A stretch of 64,000 nucleotides of DNA, taken from positions 1 to 64,000 of the forward strand of contig NZ_JAFIWC010000028.1 of the NCBI RefSeq assembly GCF_017163755.1. Reading direction: 5' to 3'. Below, piece after piece: positions 47,490-62,059 of this stretch. This stretch comes from Xanthomonas sp. (GTDB lineage Bacteria; Pseudomonadota; Gammaproteobacteria; Xanthomonadales; Xanthomonadaceae). The notes under the pieces are model-generated. The model had not been told where the DNA came from. It was given only the letters and a program-made list of their open reading frames with translations, and did no database searches. Position 1 is the first letter of the stretch; every line of letters starts with the position of its first letter. A program made the translations under genes and the position numbers.

Positions 47490-49856
47490 TTACGAAGGCG
47501 GTTTTCCCAACCAGAACAGCCACTTGGCCGATACCACCGAGAACCAGCCGGGCTTCTCCGGCAGGTTCATGAAGCCGATGTCGCTGCCGTCCTCCACCGC
47601 CAGCGCCACGTAGACGTCGCCGCTGTGGCGGTCGATGCTGAAGCCGTTGATCGCGCTGAGCCGGCCGCGGTCCAGGCAGACGCTGTGGCTCAACCCGCCA
47701 CCGATCCGGTTGAGCCGGCTGGCGCATTCGCCGGTGGGAAACAGGTAACGCGCCTCGCCGCGCGGCCCCAGCGCCCAGGTGCGATAGCGCCACAGCGACG
47801 GCAACGCGGCATCGACCACGGCCACGCTGTCCGCGCGCAGCTGCGCATCGGCGCGCCATACGCCCTTTTCCGCGGGGCGGGTGAACAGCACCTGCTGGTG
47901 GAGGTCGTCGAAACGCGCTTGCGAGACGCCGTCCAGCGCGGCCAGCAATTTCCACGGCTGTTGCCGACGGTCGTACAGGCGCAGCTGGGTGCGGCCGGCG
48001 GGCTGTCCGACCAGAACCAGCAGTTGCGACGGATCGGCCGCGTACACGCCCTGCAACGGCTCGCCGTCGGGCACCGGCAACGGCTCCACGCGCCCGCTCT
48101 GCGGCCATACCTCGAACAACCCGGCCCGGCCCTGCGCGTCGCGTCCGCTGACCAGCAGCGAGCGGCTGTCGGCCGACCACCCTGGCGCCTGCCGCGTCTC
48201 CGGATGCAGGCCTTCGATCAACCGCAGCGACTGCGCATTGCCGACGTCGCCCCACCACAGCGCGTAGCTGCCGGAGCGGTCCGAGGTGAACACCAGCTGG
48301 CGGCCGTCCGGCGCGATCGCCGGCTGGCCGTCGCGCCCGGTGGAGGCGAACAGGCGCTGGTGCTCGGGCTTGCCCTTGCCCGCCTCGGCGGACACGCGGT
48401 ACAGCGCGAACTGCGGGCGGCGGTGCACGAAGCCGAGCCGGTGCCCGTCGCGCGACAGGGTCGGCGCCTGCGCATCGCCCAAGCCCAGATCGCGCAGGCG
48501 CAGCGACGCCACGTCCAGGCGGTAAAGGCGGGTTTCGCTGTCGACCCGGCGCCCGAACACGAGGCCGCGGCTGTCCTGGGTCCACGCCCAGCCGCGGATC
48601 TCGGCCACGTCCCCGGTCAAGCGCTCGGCCGCGCCGCCGGCGGCGGGCATCCGCCACAGGCCGCCCATCTGCGGATTGCGCACGAAGGCGATCCACTTGC
48701 CGTCGGGCGAATAGCGCGGTGCATAGTCGAAATCGTCGGCGCCGACTGCGTAAGGCAGCGCCTGCCAGCGCCCGCTGCGCAGGTCGAGCACGCGCAACGC
48801 GCGGCTGGCCGAGCGCCCGGTCATGCTGCCGAACAGCAGGCCCTGGCCGTCCGGCGTCCAGTCGAAGCTGAGCAGCTCGGTGCCGTCGCAGCGCGCGGCC
48901 TCCTGGGCAGTGCCGGCGCCGCTGGCGGCGATGACCATCACCTGGCAGAAGCCGTTCGCGCCCAGCCGCGCAAACGCGATCCGGCGCCCGTCCGGCGACC
49001 AGGCCGGGAGCCGGTCGGAAAATGCCGGATCCGGCTCGCTGAGCCGGCGCGGCGGCGAGTTGTCGGTGTTCTGCACCAGCACCAGGGTGCCGTCGCGGCC
49101 CTCGACGCTGGACGCGTACGCCACCTGCGCGCCATCCGGCGACAAGGTCGGCTCCAGTTCGAAGCCCGGCGCGGTGGTGATCAGGCGGTACGGACGCTCG
49201 GGGCTGCCGACGACGCGGTCCTGCTCCGCGCCGGCCTGCACCGGGTACGCATCGGATTGCAGGCGCGGCAGCAGGAACACCAGCAGCGCCAGCACCAGGC
49301 ACAGGCCGATGCCCGCCGCCGCCAGCGCATGGCGCAGCGGGCGCCGGAGCACCGCGGCCGGTGCCGGCGCTGTCGTGGCCGGTTCGGCCGGAGTCGTCTC
49401 CACCGCCACCTCGACATCGGCCGCAAGCGCAGCCACAGGCGGGCTCGGCTGGGCAGCGGCGGGTTCGGCCACCGCTGCCACCGGCTCCAGCTCCGGCAGC
49501 GCCTGCACCGCCGCGACCAGGCGATACCCGGTCTTGGCCAGCGTCTCGATGTAGACCACCGGCGGCGCGCCGCGCGCGCCGGCGGCGAAGGCCTTGCGCA
49601 ACTGGGTGACGGCCTGGGTCACCACGTCGTTGGTCGGCTGCGTATCCGGCCATACCAGTTCCAGCAACGCCTCCCGCTCCACCACCTGCCCGGGCTGCGC
49701 CAGCAGCGCGCGCAGCACGCCCATCGCCTTGGGCGTCAGCCGCTGCGGACGCCGCGCGCCGGGCGCATGCACCTCGCGCAGCGACATCACCACGAGGCAG
49801 TCGCCGACCTGCATCCGTTCCGGAAGCATGGGCAGGGTGGGAATCGAGGAAGACAT
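47490..49856 (-). CDS. Membrane-spanning winged-helix (CadC-type) regulator with PD40/TolB-like repeats
   Basis: 788 aa. An OmpR/PhoB-type winged helix is at the N-terminus (about 10-105; RRPQRLTPKAMGVLRALLAQ, VVEREALLELVWPD, NDVVTQAVTQLRKAF, ETLAKTGYRLVAAV). An Ala/Pro-rich linker and one membrane segment (GIGLCLVLALLVFLL, near residue 190) follow. A large periplasmic region with repeated SPDG elements (LSPDGAQVAYAS, WSPDGRRIAFARL, YSPDGKWIAFVR, IAPDGRQLVFTSD) forms a PD40/TolB-like beta-propeller. This is a one-component, ToxR/CadC-like sensor. The ATG at 49856 is chosen because the wHTH starts soon after. Signal and targets are unknown; the AraC and TonB-receptor genes lie downstream on the same strand. 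Confidence 0.9.
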   Translation of the reverse strand: MSSSIPTLPMLPERMQVGDCLVVMSLREVHAPGARRPQRLTPKAMGVLRALLAQPGQVVEREALLELVWPDTQPTNDVVTQAVTQLRKAFAAGARGAPPVVYIETLAKTGYRLVAAVQALPELEPVAAVAEPAAAQPSPPVAALAADVEVAVETTPAEPATTAPAPAAVLRRPLRHALAAAGIGLCLVLALLVFLLPRLQSDAYPVQAGAEQDRVVGSPERPYRLITTAPGFELEPTLSPDGAQVAYASSVEGRDGTLVLVQNTDNSPPRRLSEPDPAFSDRLPAWSPDGRRIAFARLGANGFCQVMVIAASGAGTAQEAARCDGTELLSFDWTPDGQGLLFGSMTGRSASRALRVLDLRSGRWQALPYAVGADDFDYAPRYSPDGKWIAFVRNPQMGGLWRMPAAGGAAERLTGDVAEIRGWAWTQDSRGLVFGRRVDSETRLYRLDVASLRLRDLGLGDAQAPTLSRDGHRLGFVHRRPQFALYRVSAEAGKGKPEHQRLFASTGRDGQPAIAPDGRQLVFTSDRSGSYALWWGDVGNAQSLRLIEGLHPETRQAPGWSADSRSLLVSGRDAQGRAGLFEVWPQSGRVEPLPVPDGEPLQGVYAADPSQLLVLVGQPAGRTQLRLYDRRQQPWKLLAALDGVSQARFDDLHQQVLFTRPAEKGVWRADAQLRADSVAVVDAALPSLWRYRTWALGPRGEARYLFPTGECASRLNRIGGGLSHSVCLDRGRLSAINGFSIDRHSGDVYVALAVEDGSDIGFMNLPEKPGWFSVVSAKWLFWLGKPPS

Positions 49857-50074
49857 TCGTTCTAGGACGACAACGGCACCGGCAACAGGGAACCACCATG
49901 GCAACGCATTGCGGCGTCGCGGCACCAACGACCAGATTCGGCAAACCAATGCGACGAATGCGGGCAGGCATGGCGGCGGCGACAAATTCTAACCTAGCGG
50001 ACACCGCCGTTTAGCTCCGGCGGAACACCTACAGGCTCTCTCCCGCCGACGACTCCTATAAATGCTGCAAAATT

Positions 50075-50100
50075 ACGCGCCGCTTGGCGCGTTTTTTTTT
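50075..50100. terminator. Hairpin with T8-9 tract, probably bidirectional terminator
   Basis: Stem ACGCGCC / GGCGCGT with a GCTT loop and a run of T residues (50092-50100) on the plus strand. On the minus strand it lies 18 nt beyond the ion-channel stop and is followed by AATTTT. No plus-strand gene precedes it, so termination of the channel gene is the more useful role. Confidence 0.65.
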
Positions 50101-50109
50101 AGCTGCCGT

Positions 50110-50784
50110 TCAGTCTTTTCCCGTCTTCGCGTGGCGGGTGACGCTGAGCGCGATCAACCGCGACAGCACAAGTGCGATGTACATCACGCCGGCGAACTGT
50201 TCCAGCATCACCAGCGAACGCGCCAGCGGCACCACCGGCACCACGTCGCTCAGGCCCACGCCGGACAGCACGCTGAAACTCAGGTACAGCAGCTCCATCC
50301 AGGTTCTCGGCGCCTGCGCATCCACCGCGGCGGTGAAACTGCCGGGCAACCATTGCTGGCACACCGAAAACGCGAACGCGAACGCCCACGCCAGCAACGT
50401 GAACGTCGCCCCGGCGGCGTACAGTTCGTCGCGGGTCACCTCGTGGTCCTGCAGCATGTAGGCGATCAGGCTGCCGGCGGTATAGAAGTACAGCAGGCTC
50501 TCCAGCAACTGCGCCCATGCGGTCATGTCCGGATTGCCGAGCAGCGCGGCCGCGACCGACAGCACCACCGCCGCCAGCGCCAGGCACCAGGCGATCCACA
50601 GCTCCGACGGGCTGCGGTTGACCACCCACAGCGCCAGGCCCAGCACCACGATGCCGAACGCGCCGAACAGCGCGCGCCCGGAGGCGGTGTACTCCATCCA
50701 CGGATACAGCAGCACCCCGAGCAACTGCACGCCGAGCAGCAGCGCGGACGGATGGCGGCGCAGCGCGAATGCGTAGCGAAGCAT
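50110..50784 (-). CDS. Ion channel-family (two-TM pore) membrane protein
   Basis: A 224-aa inner-membrane protein with about six hydrophobic segments. Near the C-terminus a pore-loop-like stretch, LYLSFSVLSGVGLSDVVPV, sits between two membrane helices and resembles the Ion_trans_2 pore. The selectivity filter reads SGVGLSD rather than the canonical TVGYGD, so K+ selectivity is uncertain. ATG at 50784 is chosen over the upstream codon at 50817 because the membrane region follows. It stands alone on the minus strand 265 nt after thiC, with a hairpin terminator after it. Confidence 0.78.
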   Translation of the reverse strand: MLRYAFALRRHPSALLLGVQLLGVLLYPWMEYTASGRALFGAFGIVVLGLALWVVNRSPSELWIAWCLALAAVVLSVAAALLGNPDMTAWAQLLESLLYFYTAGSLIAYMLQDHEVTRDELYAAGATFTLLAWAFAFAFSVCQQWLPGSFTAAVDAQAPRTWMELLYLSFSVLSGVGLSDVVPVVPLARSLVMLEQFAGVMYIALVLSRLIALSVTRHAKTGKD

Positions 50785-51049
50785 GACGGATCCCCAGCGG
50801 TGGCCAGCGCGCATCATAGTCGCCGCCGCATGCGCATCCGGTCGCGGCCACGCGGCATCGCGGCTTCGTTAGCGCCGCTGGATCGGGAGTCGAGCGCTTC
50901 GCAACGCCCGCGCGGCCGACCGCGGCCGCACGCATAGCCGCCGCGACGTTGCATGGCTCGCCAGCGGCGGCCGCCGGTGCGCGGCGCGGTCCCGGGCAGC
51001 CGCGCCCGCGACCGCCGCCGCCGTTGCGACGGCGACGGCGTGCCGGACG

Positions 51050-53115
<2,066 letters not shown>

Positions 53116-53433
53116 GCGGCGAATTACACCACAACCGCCCCCGCGCCGCGCGCCGGGTGGCCGCCACAGATCGGCGTCGCGCCCCGATACCGCATCCCCC
53201 ATCCCAATCCCGGCCTCTCCCCATGTCGGCCGCGACACGCCGACGACACCAGATGGCGGCAGTGCGCCAAGTGTCGCCATTGGATGCCAGGCCGCACACA
53301 GCGCGAAAAACGATGGCGAAAATCGAAAGTTAGATTCCGGATAAGCCTGCGTTTTCGTTTCGTTAAGCGACGCCGCAGGTGACCTACAACGAGGCCTGTG
53401 TCGCGGCCCAATCTGTCCAGGAGTCTGCTCTTA

Positions 53434-56223
<2,790 letters not shown>

Positions 56224-56250
56224 CCGCATCGGCGGCGACGGCGCACGCGC

Positions 56251-56284
56251 GGCGGCCCTGGCGACAGGGCCGCCGCTTTCTTTT
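56251..56284 (+). terminator. Rho-independent terminator of the receptor gene
   Basis: Perfect 10-bp stem GGCGGCCCTG / CAGGGCCGCC with a GCGA loop, followed by GCTTTCTTTT, 28 nt after the receptor stop codon. Confidence 0.88.
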
Positions 56285-56506
56285 CGAAGTGCGGCCGCCC
56301 GCTGAACCGGACGCAACCGCAGCCGGTTGTTGCCGGCGTTGCCACATACCCAGGCCGCAGCGGCAAACGGCGGGCATACGCCAGGCCTAGGCTGGCAGCC
56401 ACAAGAACGACGTCTCTCTCTCCCTGCCGCCGGCTGACCCCGGCGGCTTTTTTTTTCGCCTCTCGCCGCGCGAAGCGTCCGCCCCCGAAGCGGCGCGGAC
56501 GCGACC

Positions 56507-58354
56507 TCACTCCAGCACGTAGGCCACGCGCAGCCCGCCCCAATGCCGGTTGCGCACGTACACCGGCACCGACAGGTCGAACATGATGTGGCCGGTGTCG
56601 CGCCGGTACACCTGCAACAGGTAGGGCTCGGTGTGGCGGCCGGCGCCGAGCCCGACGCGGTCGGCGAACAGGCGCTTGGTGCGGTTGCCGACCAGGTCGC
56701 GGGCGCGGTCGCCGGTGAGCGGCTGGCTGTAGCGCAGGTTGTGGGTGGGCACGTAGCCGTCGCCGTTGATGCTCATCGCGAACACGATCCACGGGTGCGC
56801 GGCGAGCAGCGGCTCCTGCAGCGGCGGCAGCAGTTCGTCGCACAGCGCGTCGAACGCGGTGCGGTACTTGGGCGGGTCGACGCCGTCGATCGGATGGTAT
56901 TCGGTGGAGAACAGCGCATCGGCGCCGATGCGCCCGCGCGCGACCGCATCGCCGAGCACCTGGCCGATCCGCGCCGCGGTCGCGGTCGCCAGTTCGCGCA
57001 CCCGCGCATGGCGCGGCTGGCGCATCGGGTCGTCCGGCAGGCGGAACAGGCCGACGCAGTCGTGCAGCGTCGCGCTGCTGGCGGCCAGCGCCTCGCTACG
57101 CTCGACCACGCGCGAGGCATGCTCCAGGTTGCTGCGGCTCAGCCCGACCACGTGTTCGACCGTGCGGTCGATCTCGCCGATCTCGCCGCCCTGCGCGGAC
57201 ACGCGCGTGGCGACCGCCTCCATCGCGCCGCTGGCGCGGCCGAGCAGTTCGCCGATGCTGCCGAGCACCTGCTCGGTGCGCTGCGCGGACGCGGCGCTTT
57301 CGTGCAAGGCGACGCCGGTCTCGCCGATGATCACCCGCACGTCGCGCGCCGCGGTGGCCGCGCGCTCGGCCAGGCGGCGGATCTCGCTGGCGACCACGGC
57401 GAAGCCGCGCCCGGCGCTGCCGGCGTGCACCGCCTCGATGCTGGCGTTGATCGACAGGATATTGGTCTGGAACGCCACCGAGTCGATCACCTCGATCACT
57501 TCGTTGGCGCGCGCCGAGCGCCGCTCGACTTCGCGCATCGCCTGGCCCAGCGCGCGCGCCGCTTCCACGCCCTGGCGCGCGCCGTCGTCGGCGCTGGCCG
57601 CCAGCGCGATCACCGAGCGCAGCTCCTGGCCCATGTCCTGCAGGTTCTGCAGCAGCCGTCGGGTGCTGGCGACCACGGTCTCCAGCGCCTCCACCTGGGT
57701 CTGCGACTGGCGCGCCAGCTCGTCGTTCTCGGCGACCACGTGCGGCACCTCGGCGGCGATCTGCAACGACAGCGCGACCGCCTGGCGGATCGCCTCGGCC
57801 AGGTTGCCGAAGCCGGCGGACAGCCGGCGCCCGGCCATCGCCGCGGCCTCGGCGTCCGACACCGGGGTCGACAGGCCCAGGTCCAGGTCGCAGCCGGTCA
57901 GGTGCTCGCCGATCCGGTCCAGCAGGGCCTGCGCCTGCGCGGTGGCCTGCAGGCGCTGGGCGATGGGCTGCAGCGCCGGCGTCGTCGCCACGCCGCTGTC
58001 GGCGCCGAGCAGGGCCACGTCGCGCAGCAGCGCCGCGGTCTCGGCATGCGGCAGCGACAGCAACCAGCCGCCGCCATCGCGATCGCGCTGGTAGCGCACG
58101 CGCCGTGCCGGGTCGCCGCCGGGCGCCTGCCACACGCCTTCGCCGCCGGACAGGGCCTGCAGCGGCAGGCCCCAGACCGCCTCGCTGGGCTCGCCGAGCA
58201 GCGCGTCCTGGCGTATCGCCAGCAGGTCGAGCGCGGCGCGGTTGGCCGCCAGCAGGCGCCCCTGGGTATCCAGGCGCAGCAGCGCCACAGGCGCGTCCGG
58301 CAACGGCGCCGCCGGTCTGGCGTCCACGCCCGGGCTTGATGCGGATAGCGACAT
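56507..58354 (-). CDS. Soluble methyl-accepting chemotaxis protein
   Basis: 615 aa without a membrane segment. The N-terminal third is PAS-like ([20 protein letters not shown]). The MCP signalling hairpin (about 290-440) carries [40 protein letters not shown] and [22 protein letters not shown]-terminal cytoplasmic sensor-like module follows ([67 protein letters not shown]), of the kind seen in soluble chemoreceptors. The domain order places a second ligand module after the tip. ATG at 58354 has GGAGGGG upstream. It should couple CheA/CheW in a cytoplasmic cluster; the signal is unknown. Confidence 0.92.
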   Translation of the reverse strand: MSLSASSPGVDARPAAPLPDAPVALLRLDTQGRLLAANRAALDLLAIRQDALLGEPSEAVWGLPLQALSGGEGVWQAPGGDPARRVRYQRDRDGGGWLLSLPHAETAALLRDVALLGADSGVATTPALQPIAQRLQATAQAQALLDRIGEHLTGCDLDLGLSTPVSDAEAAAMAGRRLSAGFGNLAEAIRQAVALSLQIAAEVPHVVAENDELARQSQTQVEALETVVASTRRLLQNLQDMGQELRSVIALAASADDGARQGVEAARALGQAMREVERRSARANEVIEVIDSVAFQTNILSINASIEAVHAGSAGRGFAVVASEIRRLAERAATAARDVRVIIGETGVALHESAASAQRTEQVLGSIGELLGRASGAMEAVATRVSAQGGEIGEIDRTVEHVVGLSRSNLEHASRVVERSEALAASSATLHDCVGLFRLPDDPMRQPRHARVRELATATAARIGQVLGDAVARGRIGADALFSTEYHPIDGVDPPKYRTAFDALCDELLPPLQEPLLAAHPWIVFAMSINGDGYVPTHNLRYSQPLTGDRARDLVGNRTKRLFADRVGLGAGRHTEPYLLQVYRRDTGHIMFDLSVPVYVRNRHWGGLRVAYVLE

Positions 58355-58551
58355 GACATTCCCCTCCAGGAAGCTAGCTGGGATCAGTATCGGCCGCGAC
58401 CGGGCAATCTGATCTGCCGTTTCGCCATCGCCCCCCGAGCGCACGCGCGAGGCGGCGGCGCGGCGCCGCCGTACCCGCAAAGGTACTCCCGAATCCGCCA
58501 GGACGGCCGCGAGCCTTCGCAGCCGTCCATCGGCACGACGCCGGCGGCGGC

Positions 58552-60267
58552 TCAGTAGCCTGCGGCCTGGCCGTCCTTGCGGCTTTCCGAGGCGCCGTAG
58601 TACACGCCGCTGGCCGGGTCGCGCGCGATCGCCTGGTAACCGCCGTACGGGCCGTCGGCGAAGATCACCCGGTGGCCCTTGCGCATCAGCGCGCGGATGG
58701 TGTCGTAGGCGAAGCCGGTTTCCAGGTTCAGCTCGCCGCCGTCGCTCATCGCGGTGGCCTGCCCGGTCGGCTCCGTCGAACCTTCGTGCTGGATCCGCGG
58801 CGCGTCGCCGGCCTCCTGCAGGTTCATGCGGAAGTCGACCAGGTTCATGACGATCTGCACATGGCCCTGCGGCTGCATCGCCCCGCCCATCACCCCGAAG
58901 CTCAGCCACGGTTTGCCGTCCTTGGTCACGAACGCCGGGATGATGGTCTGGAACGGGCGCTTGCCCGGCGCGTAGCCGTTGGGATGATCCTTTTTCAGCA
59001 CGAACATCTCGCCGCGGTCCTGCAGGATGAAGCCCAGCCCCGGCGGCGCCATGCCGCTGCCCATGCCGCGGTAGTTGGACTGGATCAGCGACACCATCAT
59101 GCCGTCGGCATCGGCCACGGTCAGGTAGATGGTGTCGCCCTCCTCCAGCTGCTTGGGCGTGCCCGGCTGCACTTCCTTCAGCGCCTTGTCCATCGAGATC
59201 AGCGCGCGGCGCTGGGCGGCGTAGTCCTTGGAGATCAGCTTTGCCAGCGGCGCCGGCTGGAACGCAGGGTCCGCGTAGAAGCGCGCGCGGTCGGCGAAGG
59301 CCAGCTTCTTGGCCTCGGCGAACAGGTGCACGTGCTCGGCCGAGCCGAACGCGATCCTGGAGAAATCGTAGCCCTCCAGGATGTTGAGCATCTGCAGCGC
59401 GGCGATGCCCTGGCTGTTGGGCGGCAGTTCCCACACGTCGTAGCCGCGGTAGTTGGTGCTGACCGGCTCGACCCATTCGCCGCGATGGCTGGCCAGGTCC
59501 TCGTAGCTGAGGAAGCCGCCGTTGGTCTTGAAGTAGGCGTCGATGGTGCGCGCGATCTTGCCCTTGTAGAACGCGTCGCGGCCGCCGTCGGCGATCTGCT
59601 GCAGGGTGTCGGCCAGGTTCGGGTTCTTCCACAGCTCGCCCTTGCGCGGGGCGCGGCCATCGACGGTGAACTGCTCCTTGAACCCGGGATACTGCGACAA
59701 CCGCGGCACCGAGCGGTCCCAGTAGTAGGCGATGGTCTCGGCCACCGGGTGGCCCTCGCGCGCGTAGCGGATCGCCGGCGCCAGGTTCTGCGCCATCGGC
59801 CTGCGCCCGAAGCGCTCGTGCAGCGCGAACCAGCCGTCCACCGCGCCCGGCACCGACACTGGCAGCGGTCCGGTCGGCGGAATGTCCTTCAGCCCGCGGC
59901 GCTGGAATTCGGCCAGAGTCAGCGACTTCGGCGAACGGCCCGAGCCGTTGTAGCCGTAGAGCTTGTGCGTCTTCGGATCCCACACGATCGCGAACAGGTC
60001 GCCGCCGACGCCATTGCCGGTCGGTTCCATCAGCCCGAGCGCGGCGTTGGCGGCGATCGCCGCGTCCACCGCCGAGCCGCCGGCCTTCATCGTGTCCAGC
60101 GCGATCTGCGTGGCCAGCGGCTGCGAGGTGGCGGCCATCGCGTGCGGCGCGATCACTTCGGAGCGGGTGGCGAACGGTTGGCCGGTGATGCGGTCGGCCG
60201 CGTGCAGCGACGGCGGCACGGCGAGCGCGGCGCACAGCAGCGCCAGGCGGATGGTCGGAACGGACAT
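58552..60267 (-). CDS. ggt: Periplasmic gamma-glutamyltransferase
   Basis: A 571-aa Ntn-hydrolase-family GGT. The signal peptide ([17 protein letters not shown]) is followed by the large-subunit core ([54 protein letters not shown]). The autoprocessing site before the nucleophile is [15 protein letters not shown], then [19 protein letters not shown]. It cleaves gamma-glutamyl bonds of glutathione and gamma-glutamyl peptides. The usual TTH/GTTHL cleavage motif is replaced by GDTIYLT, as in YwrD-type paralogues; cleavage at this Thr is expected, not proven. ATG at 60267 with GAGGGAAG upstream is preferred to 60336. Confidence 0.92.
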   Translation of the reverse strand: MSVPTIRLALLCAALAVPPSLHAADRITGQPFATRSEVIAPHAMAATSQPLATQIALDTMKAGGSAVDAAIAANAALGLMEPTGNGVGGDLFAIVWDPKTHKLYGYNGSGRSPKSLTLAEFQRRGLKDIPPTGPLPVSVPGAVDGWFALHERFGRRPMAQNLAPAIRYAREGHPVAETIAYYWDRSVPRLSQYPGFKEQFTVDGRAPRKGELWKNPNLADTLQQIADGGRDAFYKGKIARTIDAYFKTNGGFLSYEDLASHRGEWVEPVSTNYRGYDVWELPPNSQGIAALQMLNILEGYDFSRIAFGSAEHVHLFAEAKKLAFADRARFYADPAFQPAPLAKLISKDYAAQRRALISMDKALKEVQPGTPKQLEEGDTIYLTVADADGMMVSLIQSNYRGMGSGMAPPGLGFILQDRGEMFVLKKDHPNGYAPGKRPFQTIIPAFVTKDGKPWLSFGVMGGAMQPQGHVQIVMNLVDFRMNLQEAGDAPRIQHEGSTEPTGQATAMSDGGELNLETGFAYDTIRALMRKGHRVIFADGPYGGYQAIARDPASGVYYGASESRKDGQAAGY

Positions 60268-61101
60268 GCGCAGCTTCCCTCGGTGGATACCGCGCCACCC
60301 TACCCGACGCGGCCGCGCCCTGCAGCGGCGAGGCATCGGTGGCGGCGATGCCGGCCGCGCTTACGCAGCGCTTACGAACGGCTTACGCGGCGGTTACGGC
60401 ACGGGCCTATCCCTGCATCGCGCATGCCTGCCGCGTGCGTACCCACGCCGTCCGGCGCGGGTCCGGCAAGCGGATCACCCGGCCATGCTGCTCCAATCGT
60501 TTCGACGCATCGCGCTCGGCGCGGCGATGCTGCTGCCCGCCGCGGTGGCGCCCGCCGACGCCGGGCACGCCTCGCTGGCGCGCCTTGCCGCTGCCGCCGC
60601 GCCACCGCTCGGCGGCATCAGCGCCCTGCCGCTGTGCAGCGCCGACGCGCGCGACCTGCTGCTGGCACCGGTCGCGCGTGCGGCACACGCCGCCCCGGCG
60701 ACCGAGGCCATTCCGGCCGACTGCCGCGGCGCGGCCGGCGCCGCGCGCGCGGCAGCACGCTGCGTGCGCACGCACGGCACCGACCGCGACGGCCCGGCTG
60801 CTGGCAACGCTGCATGAGCACGCGCGCCGCGCGCGCCAACCACGCATCGATCTTGCCGGCCCATTTCGGCGGCGCGATGCGCTGCCTTCCGCTCGCGCGA
60901 AAGCGTCGGAGCGTTCCCCGCTCAGACGCTTGCGGTCGGCAGAGTATCGAGAGGTTGTGGAGACGGCATTCCGCCGTCGGTCGCCGCCGTAGCGCCTGTC
61001 GCGACTGACGACCCGGGGCCACCCGGAGTCGGTACACTGCTAGTGCGTCGCCTGCAATGGGATTCGCGACGGAACGGCCTTGTCTGTCGTTGCGCAAGCG
61101 C
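60268..61101. other. Intergenic region between ggt and BTAD regulator
   Basis: 834 bp. The only arguable gene is the plus-strand frame at 60485-60817 listed separately. Otherwise I see no domain, terminator or repeat. Confidence 0.4.
60485..60817 (+). CDS. Possible small secreted protein
   Basis: 110 codons starting MLLQSFRRIALGAAMLLPAA, which looks like a Sec signal (cut near ADA), followed by an Ala/Arg-rich tail with three Cys and no known domain. No strong SD precedes the ATG. High GC alone can produce such frames, so this is a weak call. Confidence 0.25.
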   Translation: MLLQSFRRIALGAAMLLPAAVAPADAGHASLARLAAAAAPPLGGISALPLCSADARDLLLAPVARAAHAAPATEAIPADCRGAAGAARAAARCVRTHGTDRDGPAAGNAA

Positions 61102-61899
61102 TCAGCCTGGCGGCACGGCGCCCGCGCGCAGGGCCGCCGCCAGCTGCGTGGTATCGGCCGCCGGCGCCACGTCCAGTTCATTGCGCAACCGGCGCTGCAA
61201 CTGCTCGAATTCCAGCCATGCCAGCTCAGGCGCGCCGGCACTGGCCAGTGCGCGCATCAGCCCGCGCGCGTAGCGTTCGTTGCACAGGTCCAGCGCCGCC
61301 AGGCGCCGCGCCAGGCCGATCGCCGAGCGCAGTTGCCCGGCCGCCAGCAGCGCGTCGCGGTGGCGTTCGAGCCAGCAGGCCGAATACGCCGCGCACTGCG
61401 CGCGCGCCGCCTGCAGCCAGCCCTGGAACTCGCTGCAGTCGTCCAGTTCGATGCCCTCCAGCAGCGCGCCGCCGGCATCGCCGGCGCTGCCGGTTTCCAG
61501 CGCATCGACATCGCAGCGGGCGCTCGGGTCCAGCGCCAGCGTGGCACGCGTGCAGCGCAACCACGCTTGGCGGTCGATCGCGCGCAGCGCGCGGCGCAGG
61601 TCGCCGACCACCTGGCGCAGGTTGGTCAACGCCGCAGGCTCGGGCAGCGCCGGCCACAACAGGCCGGCCAGCGCGGCGCGCCGGTGCGCGCGCCGCTGCA
61701 ACGCCAGGTAGGCCAGCAGCGCCCAGCTCTTGCGGTAGCGCAGGTCCACCGCCGGCGCGCGGCCGCCGAGCGCCGGCACACCGAGCAGGCGGATCGCCGG
61801 GCTGTCGGCGGCATCGTCCACGGCCGGCGCATCGCCCAGCGGCCAGAGCGCGCCGTGCGCAATGTCCGCATCGTGGCCCGTCCGATATGGCCGATCCAT
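61102..61899 (-). CDS. BTAD-domain transcriptional activator (SARP-like)
   Basis: 265 aa. A winged-helix-like N-terminus (AIRLLGVPALGGRAP, then RKSWALLAYLALQRRAHRRA and LTNLRQVVGDLRRALRAID, about 50-130) is followed by a bacterial transcriptional activator domain (SACWLERHRDALLAAGQLRS, LDLCNERYARGLMRALASAG). The layout resembles SARP/DnrI-type activators reduced to the DNA-binding and BTAD parts. ATG at 61899 follows GGGGGCGGG; ATG at 61932 is an alternative. It stands alone on the minus strand; target genes unknown. Confidence 0.85.
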   Translation of the reverse strand: MDRPYRTGHDADIAHGALWPLGDAPAVDDAADSPAIRLLGVPALGGRAPAVDLRYRKSWALLAYLALQRRAHRRAALAGLLWPALPEPAALTNLRQVVGDLRRALRAIDRQAWLRCTRATLALDPSARCDVDALETGSAGDAGGALLEGIELDDCSEFQGWLQAARAQCAAYSACWLERHRDALLAAGQLRSAIGLARRLAALDLCNERYARGLMRALASAGAPELAWLEFEQLQRRLRNELDVAPAADTTQLAAALRAGAVPPG

Positions 61900-62059
61900 G
61901 CCCGCCCCCTTTGCCGTGATGCGCCATCGCATGCGCTGTCCGCCGGCACGAACCGTGACCGGCATCCCGCCCCGCGCCGCATCGCAGCCCGGGGCTCGGC
62001 GCGACTATGCCCAGGCGGCAGGGGCGCCGCTTGATCGCTCTTGCGGTGGAGCGTCTGCC

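Noticed and set aside
58672-61008. 778-codon plus-strand frame opposite ggt
   Set aside because: Antisense shadow; ggt signatures are clear on the minus strand.
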